Assembly: GCA_021186555.1 (NCBI GenBank)
Contig: JAJKFL010000216.1
Span: forward strand, 92,029 to 156,028
Length of the DNA stretch: 64,000 nt
Reading direction: 5' to 3'
DNA from: Reticulitermes speratus
Lineage: Eukaryota; Arthropoda; Insecta; Blattodea; Rhinotermitidae
Positions 34,430-46,249 of this stretch are shown here, piece by piece. The notes beneath the pieces were generated by a model, which made no database searches, had not been told where the DNA came from, and worked only from the letters and a program-made list of their open reading frames with translations. Numbering within the stretch: the first letter of the stretch is position 1; the number at the start of each line of letters is the position of its first letter. Position numbers and translations under genes: made by a program.

Positions 34430-34821
34430 ATAACCCCTTTGTTGGCATCTTCACCTTGCCGTGGTAGACGGGGCTTGTGAGTTCCAGTGACCCTGAGAGC
34501 TAAGCCGGCGGTAGCATTGCTACCAGTAGGGTCTCCCAAGCCGGACAGATCAAAATGATAGGAACCAGACGAAGAGAGATGCCTAGGAGATGGGAAACCG
34601 AATAAAAACTCCCCTGATGCCGGAAGCAGCGACATCAGTAGCGACATGAAGCACAGAGAAAATGATGCTCGAGATGGTTCATGATCGTGTTGCAAAAGGC
34701 GTGACCAGAGTGGTCTCAATGGCTGCTGTACTGCGATGTGGAAAGCAAATGGAAAAACTACCACATTATTACTTTTCCTGGATAGTCTCTTCCAGAAACA
34801 GAGACAAATGCCAAATGCGAG

Positions 34822-35604
34822 ATGCTTCCTCTGGAGACAAAACATTCCGGAGGTAAACTACTCCCCCATTCAAATCTCCGGGGGGCAGTGTTTCTAGGGG
34901 AGACACCACGCGTTAATGACTACAGACAAAAGCAGAAGACACAGAATAAACATAACAGCTTCAAGATAGGCACTTGGAACGTACGGACCTTGAATCAAGG
35001 AGGAAAACTCGAAAATTTGAAGAAAGAGATGCAGAAACACGCAGTGTCTGTGCTAGGTGTTAGTGAAGTGCGGTGGAATGGTCAAGGTGAAATAAAAAGT
35101 GGTGATTATACAGTGCATTATTCCGGGGGTGGCAGTGCTGAAAGAGGCGTAGCAATAGTAGTGCATAAAAGCGTAGTGAAAAGTGTTGTTAAGAAGAGTG
35201 TGTATAGTGACAGAGTCATTGCTATTAAATTGCAGGCAGAACCCGTAAGTATTTTGATAGTGCAAGTGTACATGCTAACATCGGACTATGAAGATGACAA
35301 AGTGGAAGAGTTGTATGATATCATTGAAGAAATTCTTGAAGAGGATGGAAAGGGTGCGACAAACACGATTATAATGGGAGATTTGAACAGTGTGGTTGAA
35401 GATAAAGCACATCACAGCACCTTTGGACCATATGGACTGGGAAGGAGGAATCAGACAGGTCAAATGCTTATTGACTTCTGTGATAGAAATGGACTTGTTA
35501 TAACAAGCACATGGTTCAAAAAACGTAAAAGAAGATTGTACACGTGGACATCACCAGGAGATAGGAATCGATATCAGCAGGACTATGTACTAGTGAAACA
35601 ATGA
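34822..35604 (+). pseudogene. RTE endonuclease, copy 2
   Basis: TWNVRTLNQGGK, SEVRWNGQGEIK, IIMGDLNSVVE, YTWTSPGDRNRYQQDYVL. GDFN reads GDLN and the following Gly is Glu. Ends at the same TGA as copy 1. Confidence 0.8.
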
Positions 35605-35616
35605 TTCAGGAAAAGT

Positions 35617-37167
35617 GTGAAGAATGTGCAGACACTGCCTGTTGCAGATATTGACTCTGACCACAATTTACAGGTTGCAAAGATCTGCACCAGATTGAAG
35701 AAGATCATGAGGTTCCACAAGAAAAAACCAAGACGGGATTTGGAGAAGCTATATGCTCAACGACAGGTAGTACGCCATAGACTAGAAGAAAGGCTTGGTG
35801 CAATCAAATGTGAAAGTGGGAAAGTGGAAGTGCAGTGGAACAATAGCAAGAAATGTGTGTTAGATACTATGAGTGGTTTGGTTGGAAAAGTCGAGAGGAG
35901 AGCAAGAAAGCCATGGATTACACAGGAGATGATCAGTGAAATGGATGAACGAAGGAAATGGAAGAATGTCAACAATGAAGAAGGCAGGAAGAACTACAGA
36001 AGACTGAGGAACGAGGATACTTAGAAGAAGGATTGAGAGGAAAATTGAAGATGCACTTGGAGAAGATCAGTTTGGATTTAGAAGAGGAAAAGGAACTAGG
36101 GATGCAATTGGGATGCTGAGAATAATATCAGAACGAACTTTGGTCATAGATGAGGATTTGTGTGCTTGCTTCATAGACTGGCAGAAGGCATCTGACCGTG
36201 TCAACTGGACCAACTTAATGCAAATACTAAAAGGAATTGGGATAGGCTGGCGCGAAAGAAGATTGATCAGCAAATTGTACATGGAACACAGTGTCTAAAT
36301 ACGACTGGACCAAGGGGAGACGAGAAGTGTGAAGATTGTAAGAGGAGTTAGACAAGGTTGCTGCTTGTCACCGATTTTGTTCAACTTATACAGCGAGTAC
36401 CTTACCAACGAAACTCTTGAAGGGTTTGGAGACTTCAAAATAGGAGAACAAGTAATTCGCACTGTGAAATATGCAGATGACCTTGTGCTACTGGCTAGGG
36501 AAGAAAATGTGCTACAGGGCATAATTGATAGACTAATTGAATTTGGAAGACGCTATGGAATGGAGATGAATGTGGGAAAAACTAAAGTAATGAAAATCTC
36601 AAGGCAACGATCCCCAATGAAAATTATGATAGATCAAAAACAATTGGAGAATGTGGAATATTTCAATTATTGGGTAGCATGATAATAAGTGATGCAAGGT
36701 GTACACGTGAAATTAAATCCAGAATTGCCATGGCAAAAGCAGCATTCAACAAGAAGAAAAATCTTTTCACCAGCAAACTGGAATTAAATTTAAGGAAGAA
36801 ACTAGTAAAGTGCTACATTTGGAGCATAGCTTTGTATGGTGCTGAAACGTTGATACTTCGGAAAGTAGATCAGACGTATCTGGATAGTTCTGAAATGTGG
36901 TGCTGAAGAAGAATGGAGAAGATCAGTTGGACCGATCGTGTGAGAAATGAAGAAGTATTACACAGAGTCAAGGAGGAGAGGAATATTCTACATACAATAA
37001 GAAGAAGAAAGGCTAACTGGATTGGTAATATCTTGCGTAGAAACTGCCTTCTGAAACACGTGATTGAAGGAAAGTTAGAAGGAAAGATAGAAATGCGGGA
37101 CGACGAGGGAGAAGACGTAAGCAGCTACTGGATGACCTTAAGGAAAAGAAAAAATACTGGAAATTGA
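35617..37167 (+). pseudogene. RTE reverse transcriptase, copy 2, internally deleted
   Basis: Broken into segments: 35,617-36,024 (nuclease end and linker), deletion, 36,113-36,298 (CFIDWQKASDRVNW), 36,329-36,682 (RQGCCLSPILFNLYSEYLT, KYADDLVLLA), 36,670-36,906 (IAMAKAAFNKKKNLF), 36,913-37,167 ([18 protein letters not shown]). The deletion removes the RT fingers and the start of the palm. Confidence 0.8.
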
Positions 37168-37254
37168 AAGAGGAAGCACTAGATCGCACCCTGTGGAGAA
37201 TTCGCTTTGGAAGAGGAAGAGGCTACGGACCTGTCGTAATGAATGAATGAACAT

Positions 37255-37480
37255 AAGAAATGTTTTTACGCAGCGTGGAATTGTACTTTTTACCGAGTGT
37301 TTCGGGACATACTATATGTCCCATTTTCAAGGATCAAGCAGTCCAAGAAGACGGATAGGTTTTGCCGAAACATCGGTAACAATTTGCCATTCTACGCTGC
37401 GTAAAATCCCAAAAGATAGCAGACCTCATTTACGCCGTGGCGGAAACCTGAAACCACACAAACGTTGTTGACTTCTGAAG
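37255..37480. repeat. Short inverted repeat with GAAACAT motif
   Basis: TTTTACGCAGCGTGGAATTG (37,264-37,283) is inverted at 37,386-37,406 with two mismatches. Between them lies GCCGAAACATCGGTAAC. This resembles the architecture of the foldback at 7,923-8,072. Family unknown. Confidence 0.45.
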
Positions 37481-38639
37481 CAAACAATTCCACAGATAGA
37501 ACCAACTAATCAATATTTTATATCAATTGGGCGTCACAAAGTGGTGAGACAAGTGAAGGCAACAATGATAAATATCACAGCCAGTGTAAACTGTAAACGG
37601 TGTCAGGACAGTGACTCATGTTAGACCAGGGAGACAGGCTGGCCACTTTCTCTTATTAACAATTACAAGTACAAAATATTTAGTCTAAACACAACTATTA
37701 TTTTTCTAGGAAATCACCTACAAGTTCCGACTAAAACATATAGACACCATCAGGCTGATTACGAAAACAAATTGCAAAAATTCACTGCTGAATGGGCTTT
37801 AGATCTCGAAATTAATAATATAATCTTATATAATACATACAACCTACAGGTAAATGCAGCCTCAGGAATAAAATAATACACCAATCATAAAAACTGTATG
37901 TTTACGTAAGTTTTAAAAAGACAGATAAAGGATATTGACATAAAGTGATTATAAAATGGATTCACTTCACGTAAGAGGAATTCATATAAACGAGTATCAT
38001 TTTTCAGTATTTTTTAAACCCATCATCATTCTCCCTAACGCGAATACTGCTATGCACAATCATCACCAGTACAAACTAAGACCAGAAAGCCGTAAGTTAA
38101 ACTAATAACGATCAAAGCTACAAGTAAATAACTTTCAAATTTTAGGCCTTGGTTATTCCTCGCGCCTACCCCTATAGAACTGCATTCTGTTATCACAAAG
38201 TAAATACAAGACTTAAACAGGATATTTTGTACTTCTAATTGTTCTGTAAAACAAGAAGGAGGGATCACCTTACGATTTCCTCATTAACTTTGAGCTAGAA
38301 AATATAATCAGTAATTATCTGTGGATACCAGACACACCTTCGAACATAATTATGGACACATTATAGTGTGTGCTAAAGATATGACATGCTGGCGAGAAAT
38401 TGGCAAAGAGTATGTCATTAGAGGATAGCTGAAAACGAAATAAAAGTAGTGAAATAAACAGGAGAGGGAAGACGTCAGTCTGGGACTCTCAATCTCGACA
38501 GATAACAAGTTGAAGTAGTGTCAGTCTATACATATTCGGCCTGCTATCAGACGAGCAACAATGACGAGGCAGACAGAAGTACGGCAAACAGCGCGTTTCT
38601 ATTTACTTCCTCTGCTTCAAACACAAGACGTCACGCGTG
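37481..38639. other. Unassigned stretch
   Basis: About 1.16 kb, AT-rich, with no gene, RNA or element recognised. Confidence 0.5.
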
Positions 38640-39160
38640 GGGGCAGGGTTACTATTTACAAAACACTAAAACGACCAGTTTTACTGTATGGGAGTAAAAC
38701 GTGGTCGTTTTAACCACGGTGCCCAACAAAGAAAGGCACATTCAGAGAAAAGTTCTTCACAGAATAATTGGATCAATAAAATCTAATGGAGTTTGTAAAA
38801 TAGGGTCAAATGAAGAACTGTACAAACATTATAAAAACAATGGAAACGTAGAAGTTTGTGAAGAGTTTAAAGTTGTATATAATTTAAAAGTGTAAAGAAG
38901 CAGGGCAAATATTAAGGGTCTTCGGAAAGAGAATTGCAAATCGTTGTTTTTGTAAGCAAGTGTAGGAGAAAAGTACCCCGGAATGCCGCTTGAAAGACGG
39001 GAAGACGAAGTGCGGAAGGATGCCACAAAACGTCTCAATACAAATAACAGAAGCATTGCGCCAGACATGGACGTGATCGGAGGAGGAATTCGTGGAGGCC
39101 GTGGGCAGCAAACGGACCGAATAGCCATAGCAAGAAGAAGAAACTGAAAATGAAATATTG
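38640..39160 (+). pseudogene. Decayed LINE C-terminal region
   Basis: LLYGSKTW-like start (about 38,683), then KERHIQRKVLHRIIGSIKS, NGVCKIGSNEELYKHYK and EVCEEF. This follows the ERKILRRIFGP...NGVWRIR...ELY...I order seen downstream of RT in jockey/RTE-type LINEs. Further frames read PGMPLERRED and RGGRGQQTDR. Stops and frameshifts throughout. Confidence 0.6.
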
Positions 39161-39519
39161 CGGTTGGAACAGAGTGATTGGCTTTGTTTACAATTTCGAC
39201 TTCTTCTTGGGATGAAAGAGAATAAAACTTTATGCAACTCGACTAAACATGGGAATTTTCCTACAGGTTTTAACGCCTCCAGCTCACTCTTGTTTTAAAG
39301 TCGGTTGCGTCAGGCCGTCCGCAAACCGCGCGTTGTTGGTGGCTGCCGTGTTAGGCAAATGGTAAGAAATAACTTTCAAAAACCTGCTCCGCCACTTTAC
39401 AAACCGTTTACCTCTTGACATTCGTAATGACTTTCCAGTCTCGACAAAACAATGTAACAGAACTTTTTCCATTTTATTTCATAAGAAGAAAACGAAAGAG
39501 CTTGTGACACAAACACAAC
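39161..39519. other. Unassigned stretch
   Basis: No supportable gene or RNA. Slightly more GC than its surroundings. Confidence 0.4.
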
Positions 39520-40650
39520 CCTCCCAGGGAACACCGCCTTAACGAAGCACTGTCCGTGCAGGCGGTGAGGGTTTGTGTGCCCCAAAGAAGCTTGGGGCTA
39601 AACCGGCGGTAGCTTAGCTACTGGTAGGGTATCCCAAACCGGGCAGGCCTCAGCGGTGGGGCCAGACGAAGTGTGTTCCACAACGACCTGTCAGAACCAA
39701 TAACCTATCCAAAACATTCTACCTATATTCCTATGAGTCTCCAAAGCTAAGGTGTGAGGCATCGTGCCGAGTGCTGCATGGCACTGGGGTGGTAAAACAG
39801 CAGTGTCGCGAACGATCCCCTCGGGGAACCGGGCAGCACCCCGTTGTATCTATGCCTTCCACCCGTAAGGGGCTCTGCGGGTGGTGACTGTTATTTCCCT
39901 ATTACTCGTGGGAACAAAATGGACACGGATAATTTAAAACCTAAACGAGGAGCAGATTTGGCTGCAGACTTGTTAAAAGAAGACTCCCATATGGAGGCTG
40001 AAAGTGAATCCGTTGCTGTTTCTTCAGAGGAGGACAGACTAGCTGCAGGCGTCTCTACGATCAAACTGCAGACTGGGCGTCTCTCTGGAGCGCAGCTAAG
40101 GAAACTAACTAAAGACAAGAAAATGAAGGAGGGCACCTGGACGGTTGAAAAACCTAAAGGTAGAACTCCTTCATCTAAGGACCAGAAGGTGAAGGAAAAC
40201 AGTGGGGGTGTGAAAAGACCCCACTCTGAATCAAGTATTCCACCCTCGACAATGAAGCAACCTAAGAAGCCCAGGAACGCGCAAGTGCAGACTGAGTCTT
40301 ACAAGGAAGCTGTAGTTGGAATCAGAAAGGCGGTTATCTTCATACGCTATCCGGAAGAAAAACTAAATGAGGCTCAGGCTGACCTCATTCAGATAAAACG
40401 TTTGGAGGATGTGGATGCGTGTCTCGTGGCGGAGATGCCTCCACAGTTTCTAAATACTAGATTTACACACGGAGCACTATGGATGAACTGTGCAAATGAA
40501 CACTCGAGGGTCTGGCTAATGCGGACTATAAATGGACTTGGGGAGCTTTGGAGGGGTTGGATCTGACAGTTGTTGACTCCAAAGACCTCACGATGAGACC
40601 CAAGGTGCTTGTCCACATACCAGACACCTATATGACACGTATATTACACA
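39520..40650 (+). mobile_element. LINE 5' end: structured UTR plus ORF1
   Basis: 5' UTR from about 39,530 with ACCGGCGGTAGC, GGGTATCCCAAACCGGGCAG, followed by ORF1 from 39,919. It stops near 40,650, where AT-rich DNA begins. It may be the 5' part of the same LINE family whose ORF2 resumes at about 43,770; the missing piece would be the end of ORF1 and the front of the endonuclease. Confidence 0.6.
39919..40645 (+). pseudogene. LINE ORF1 protein (DUF4780-like), frameshifted
   Basis: ATG at 39,919 (MDTDNLKPKRG). A basic, low-complexity N-terminus contains RLSGAQLRKLTKDKKMKEG, which I associate with insect DUF4780/LINE ORF1 proteins, then AVVGIRKAVIF, HGALWMNCANEHSRVWL. Near 40,545 one base shifts the frame; the continuation LDLTVVDSKDLTMRPKVLVH lies in the next frame to about 40,645. 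Likely an RNA-binding ORF1. Naming is from memory of the motif. Confidence 0.6.
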
Positions 40651-41068
40651 TAGAAAGTTTTTCACCTTGTGTCATGTTAAACCATATTAAATAAATAATC
40701 CTACTGCTATTTCAAAACCAAGTGGTAAAAATATTATCTATTAACTAGGTATATTCACAACATCTTTCAAATATATCATAACCGTGGTATACTTATTAAG
40801 TGCAAAAATGTATATGTAGTATTTAGTCATTTTTGCGTAAACTCATAGATTGTAACACTTCAAACTCGTCAATAATTATTACAATAAAGCAACAATATGT
40901 TAGAAACTTTAGCAATAACCTAAACGCGTGTTACTCTATTTTAAACAAATATATAACCAATAACGCGTTCCATTCTCCGTTTTAAAAATAAAACTTTCTA
41001 GCCTAACAAATACAATTCCTATCTAAGTTACCATATTGTAATATTTTAAAACTCGTAATATGTTTCAA
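40651..41068. other. AT-rich DNA before the unit B boundary
   Basis: Same composition as the block that follows but no counterpart in unit A, whose copy starts at 956 next to the Penelope-like element. Confidence 0.5.
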
Positions 41069-43157
41069 CACCTTGTATATAGTTCAAGCTCAAATACATC
41101 CAGCATCATCTTAATTCAAAATAGCATATTTACTAGTCTTAAAAAATTAAACTATATCCACTTTACACTTTACGCTATACTTTACACAATGTTAATAATA
41201 AAAGTATGTATAAATATCAAGTAACACGCTAAGTTCGTATGTTAATAAATTAAATAAATTAAAACCCTTGCTATCTTAATTAGTACTCTACCTATGTTTT
41301 CCTAATTTGTAATATTATTAACAGTAGTATAACAGACAATATGATAATTTATTGTGTGTTCACACTTGTTACGATAACCTGCTAGCACGCTATTCTTTCT
41401 GTAGCAAATTCTCAAAGTAACAGGATCTCATTGTATGTGTTTAGGAAGCCATAAGCTTAAAAATAAATACCTACATTTAATGCTTAACTGAATTACACAA
41501 TAGATCTTGGTTGTATTAGGGATAATGGTATATTTTGTATTCAGAGTTTAAAAATATCTTACGATAAGAGGTATCATAAGCTATTGCTATGTTTTGTTTT
41601 GTACATCTAAATCAACTTTAATTGAAAATATTATTTAGCACACATCAATAACACTGTTCAACTAAATCCTCTCAACTAACTAATCTCGCTTTTCCTACAA
41701 TTTGCTGTACTTTTCCTTGTCGTAACAAGTTTAAACATTTTTGTGTCTTAAAACCTACTTCTCCATTTTCACATTCTCAGTTAGTAGCTAAACGTTTTAC
41801 TGATAAAAATCGCTTATGCTTAAAAATTCTAAAATTTAAAAAATAGCGCACTTACAAAATAGCAACTTACTTTGTAATTCGTAAGTATTTAAAATTGCAA
41901 ACTTACAAAATAACAGATTACGTTGTACTATTTAGTTTCAGTTATTTTAAATTCAAAATTTTAAATAGTATGTTTACTAATATTCTAATGTTAAATACAT
42001 AATTTATTTAGCATTACTTATACTACCCTAAGGGCTTATTGTCAAAATACCTTAGCTAAGGGTTACATAAAAGTGTAATGGGGTCCTATATTCTAATGTT
42101 AAATGCATAGTTTGTTTCTGTAATACCTAACGTTGTGTACAGTTTTAAAGTAAATCCTGCGGCTGTGTGTAAAATAACGTCTCTCATGTCTTATTAAGTT
42201 TGTATAAGTACATATTTTATAACTGTCAACATTTGTACACCATAATTTATAGTTCGTTGTGTTTATATTAAAAATAGCAACTTACTACTTTGCTAAAAGT
42301 TATAAACAGTAATATATTCAAAATTTAAAAATACCACATTTACTTATTAGCAGCTTACATTAAAATTCGTAAGTTAGTTAAAATTTATTCCTTTCCCCAA
42401 CTATGTTTAATAAGCACCTACCACCTGCATGCTAGCGACACTCAGTCTAACTTAGACAGTTTATTGTCAAAAGTGTAATTCTAATATTAAATGCATTATG
42501 CGTCTGGCGACCTTCTTTTTATATTCGTAATATAATATTTACTATACACGTTTGTAAACAAACTTTCTAATTTTAAAAAATAGTTTAACTTCTAGTCCTA
42601 TGAGTCAAATTATACATGTCTTTAAGCAAGCCGGCTGACCTACTTTCTACTTTCAAAATAGCATATTACCTTAGGCATTTTCATTCCAAGCAACACTAAA
42701 CAATATTCTCAAATTCATCAGTCGTTCGGTAAACCTTGTGTATACAAACCCAACGCTGTTCGTAACATAAAGTAAGTTAAATACAAGTTTGTTTTAAAAA
42801 AGTAGTTCAGTTACGCAATAACGTTAAAAATAGTTTTATATATATGTATTTGCAAATATTTAAATTAGCGCATTTACAAATTACCGTATGTTTAAATTAG
42901 CGCGTTTACAAAACTAAAATAGTAGCTTACGCTGTAACGTTTAGTCATAGTTAATTTATTTAACTACTTCACACAAAAACCCTTAATTGTATTTAATAAT
43001 ATCATTTCCTATACCTATTTAATTAGTTTAATATTTATTAATTCGTAACATGCATTAATTAGGGTAGGGTTGTTTACATCCTAAAATGTAATTAACCTGG
43101 GGGTGAGGGTTTATCGTAACAACCATTAATCAGGGTAGGGCTTATTTACATCCTAAT

Positions 43158-43170
43158 AGGTCATTGACCT
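43158..43170. promoter_or_regulatory. Palindromic IR1 site, unit B, first
   Basis: Perfect AGGTCA-T-TGACCT, counterpart of 3,038-3,050. Confidence 0.35.
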
Positions 43171-43227
43171 CTGGTTACATTTTAAAATATCACTAACCAG
43201 GGGGTGAGGGTTTGCTTACATACGGGA

Positions 43228-43240
43228 AGGTCATTGACCT
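43228..43240. promoter_or_regulatory. Palindromic IR1 site, unit B, second
   Basis: Perfect AGGTCA-T-TGACCT, counterpart of 3,108-3,120. Confidence 0.35.
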
Positions 43241-43365
43241 CTTTGTTTACATTCGCTTCCTGTTGGCTCAGTCATTGGCCAAAGTAACATTAATACTACT
43301 AATTGCCGCATTGTCCGCCCTTTTGTCAAGCAGCTTGTTTAACTTTTAATTTTAGAGCGTTTCCG

Positions 43366-43620
43366 TCATATTACTAAAATTTAAACTTACCGCGTCTACG
43401 TCATATTATTAAAAATTTAAACTTAGCGCCAGCAACCGCCATTATGTAAAATTTAAAATTACAGTTCTACGTCATATTAATAAACTTTAAACTTAGCGCC
43501 AGCATCCGCCATTTTGTAAAATTTAAAATTACCGCGTCTACGTCATATTATTAAAATTAAACTTAGCGCCAGCATCCGCCATTTTGTAAAATTTAAAATT
43601 ACCGCGTCTACGTCATATTG
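43366..43620 (+). repeat. 71-bp tandem repeat array (unit B)
   Basis: Same partial-plus-three-unit organisation as 3,246-3,502. One unit has lost the CCGCG before TCTACG, and others have small changes. Confidence 0.85.
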
Positions 43621-43735
43621 GCCGCCATCTTGCTTACGTCACTTCCGGTAAAGGTCATTGACCTTGTCACGTGACTTTGTTTACATCCGCCATCTTTGTT
43701 TACGTGTGACGTCACATCCGGTGGCAAAGTACCAC
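43618..43735 (+). promoter_or_regulatory. Promoter-like cluster (unit B, better preserved)
   Basis: Contains GCCGCCATCTTG, TTACGTCACTTCCGG, a third IR1 AGGTCATTGACCT (43,652-43,664), GTCACGTGAC, TGTTTACATCCGCCATCTTTG and TGACGTCA (43,707-43,714). Unit A has lost the third IR1 and the palindromic CRE by substitutions, one of them a CpG-to-TpG type change. Confidence 0.45.
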
Positions 43736-43769
43736 CAATACTACTCTGAACCCCCACCCCATAAGGAGT

Positions 43770-44070
43770 AAGAAAAACTGGTGGCAGGATGTAGAGCAAA
43801 AGGATCACACCTTGTCATCGGCTGTGATGCAAATGCGCATCACACATCCTGGGGAAGCACAAACATCAATACCAGAAGCGAGTATATGTTAAACTTCATT
43901 ATTGCAAATAATTTAGACATAATGAATAAGGGTAACAGGCCTACTTTTGTTACTTGTAACAGGCAGGAAGTTATTGACATCACTATTGCCACCTTCTATG
44001 CTGGCAATTTTGTTAAAGATTGGTTTGTATCTGAGGAGGTAAGTTGTTCGGACCACAGATACATACGATT
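43770..44070 (+). pseudogene. LINE endonuclease C-terminal part, unit B
   Basis: VIGCDANAHHTSWGS to SCSDHRYIRL, cut by the insertion just after the SDH motif. Confidence 0.75.
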
Positions 44071-46249
44071 GTAAGAAAGGGGTTTCTTACTAGAGAGAGC
44101 ACATAGAGTGTTCTCGAAGAAACCCTTTCTACTGGTATCGTGACCTGAGCGTGCTTGAAACTTCAGGGATTTGGTGACCAACTCTCACCCTTCGGTAGCG
44201 TAACAACTGGTTAGTGTACACGGACACCAACCCTGCTGTAGCGCCCGGGCAGTCCATACTCCCAGAACGTCTACACGTGGTGAGCCCCACAGTCCACCGC
44301 TGCGTCTGCCTTCACTCACTCTCTAATACTCTAAAATAGCGCTGCCACCAGAAAGTTTCTGTATTTTAAAGCAGATTACTTCCAACTCTTCAACCTTCAT
44401 AAAGTGGGGCGTCTAGCTCAGTCGATCCCGGCTGAGTCACCCCCACAGGCGTGCCTAGCCCAGCTGGCATCACCTAATTACTTGGTATAACCATACCAAC
44501 GGTCAACTAATCCTCTGACCGCAACTAATACTACTACCGGTTATCACTTGGGATCTTCCAGTCTCTTAAGGAACTAATTACACTTGGGATGTGATTATAC
44601 TTGGAATGTACTTCTTCATCTCCATTATTAAAACCATTAAACCACTCTCAATTTATAACCAAAGTAAATAATAAAATTTATTTAACCCAACTAAATCCTA
44701 ATTAACATCCATCACAATAAATTTTAAATCCCTTTAATAATTTCTCTGTAAATCAACAATCAAATTTTTCCTTCATTCTGTAAACAAAGTTAAACATTTC
44801 TATACGATCTAATCCATTATAATTTCCCTTACACAATTTCTAATACTAATAAATATATTACTCGTTCAGTATGGCCCACTCACACTTGCAACAACATTAC
44901 ACAATTTTCCTAATTAAATAATTGTGTTTGTCATACTGCATAATAAAATTCATCAATTTCAAATTTCATTCCGAGTACCAACTCGCAATTACAACATATA
45001 AACATCCAAAAAACTTATACTTTTGCCAACCTACCTTGTGTTACAAGTTGATCCATGTTCCCTCTGGAATCATCAACATCAATTACCCTTTCATATTTCC
45101 AAATATTTGCCTGTATTATACGGGTGCATAAGTATAGCATTTTCACTGCCATCTTATTACGTAACCACAGATAAGGTGCTGCTCTGCCATTTCACATTAT
45201 CATAACTCACTTTCTGTAGTTAAAATCTGCATATTTACTACCAACACTTTTACCAAATACACAGTGTTGGAGTTTAAAACACTTCATAATTTCTACATAA
45301 TTTCAACAAGTTTAATTTAAAATCACGCCGCCAAACTGCTTCAAACACCAACCAAAACGTCGAGCCAAAAAGATCCCGAAGCATTGTCCTCACCTATATT
45401 TAATAACTTCCAAACCACACCCTGTTGCATCAGCAACATGGCTACCTCACTACATCTCCTACCTTCTCATCCAATCAAATTAATGCATTTACGTCTAGTC
45501 CCTATCGTAAGTAGCCAATGGGAATCTACATTTCCTAATAAGGAATATGCTGATACTGTGGTTCCCATATCCTCCAACATACAAGTGTAAAAATGCTGAG
45601 GTTACCATTCTCACAAAGCCAAGTGTGTGTGGACTAACTGTTACAAGTTAACTTAAACTCTATACCTCTAAATGTATAAGCTTTTCAACTCAATATTCTA
45701 ACTGTACTCACAAATAAAATGTTACACAAAATTCATACATGCTAACAGCATTCCTACAACCAAAATTACATCAACTCTCATACATGCATAAATTCACTTC
45801 AATCTCATTCACTCACTTTACCAAATTACCACAATTACCCAAGTCCCAAATTCTAAATTGTTCTACCTGCATAATCGTACTAAAATAGTAACTAATCGAT
45901 CATATCTCATATACCAATCAGAGCCCGCTTTAACTCAGGTCCTGCGTTCCCAACCTGCTAACTATAATTCTGCCACCTATCACATCCGCATCCTTCTCTA
46001 GCCTGTGTGCCAATCCGCATCCTTCTCTCAAGTTCAAAATTCAGCACCTACTTCTTCCTAAGCAATTTCAACAAACTTCTACCTATTCAACCCATCATCA
46101 ATGTTGCCAAATTTCCATTACTAACAAAAGAAATGCAAATTCTTAAAAACTGACCCGAGGAAGGATCCTGGCCTTGAGTAAGATTTTAAAAATGTACATA
46201 TCCAATAATCTATCAATCAAAACGTCACTCTAGTATTTAAATTCATTAC
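44071..46249. mobile_element. Unidentified 2,179-bp insertion with 6-bp TSD
   Basis: ACGATT at 44,065-44,070 is repeated at 46,250-46,255, and unit A has the uninterrupted target near 3,950. Ends are GTAAGAAAGG and TTCATTAC (weak inverted similarity GTAA/TTAC). Left end has a hairpin (44,075-44,088 with 44,117-44,129). Interior is AT-rich with one GC-richer 300-bp start; no protein frame is convincing. Could be a solo LTR or a non-autonomous DNA element; I do not recognise it. Confidence 0.7.

Larger units (their letters stand above)
34430..37250 (+). mobile_element. RTE-like LINE, copy 2 (internal deletion, plus)
   Basis: Head-to-head with copy 1 and closely similar. 5' UTR 34,430-34,820, endonuclease 34,822-35,604, linker/RT start 35,617-36,022, then a jump of roughly 0.6 kb (relative to copy 1, about 31,560 to 30,980) straight to RILRR-type sequence at 36,022, RT palm 36,113-36,682 with KYADDLVLLA, C-terminus to 37,167 and a TGAATGAATGA tail. 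It shares with copy 1 the TGA after VLVKQ, the TAA after YMEHSV and the frameshift in FNYWVA. Confidence 0.85.
41069..43365. repeat. AT-rich block, unit B copy
   Basis: Counterpart of 956-3,245 with scattered substitutions and small indels. No coding capacity. Confidence 0.75.

Noticed and set aside
34480..34560. Confident HDV-like ribozyme call for the LINE 5' UTR fold
   Set aside because: I could not lay out the nested double pseudoknot and catalytic C by eye; kept only as a hypothesis.
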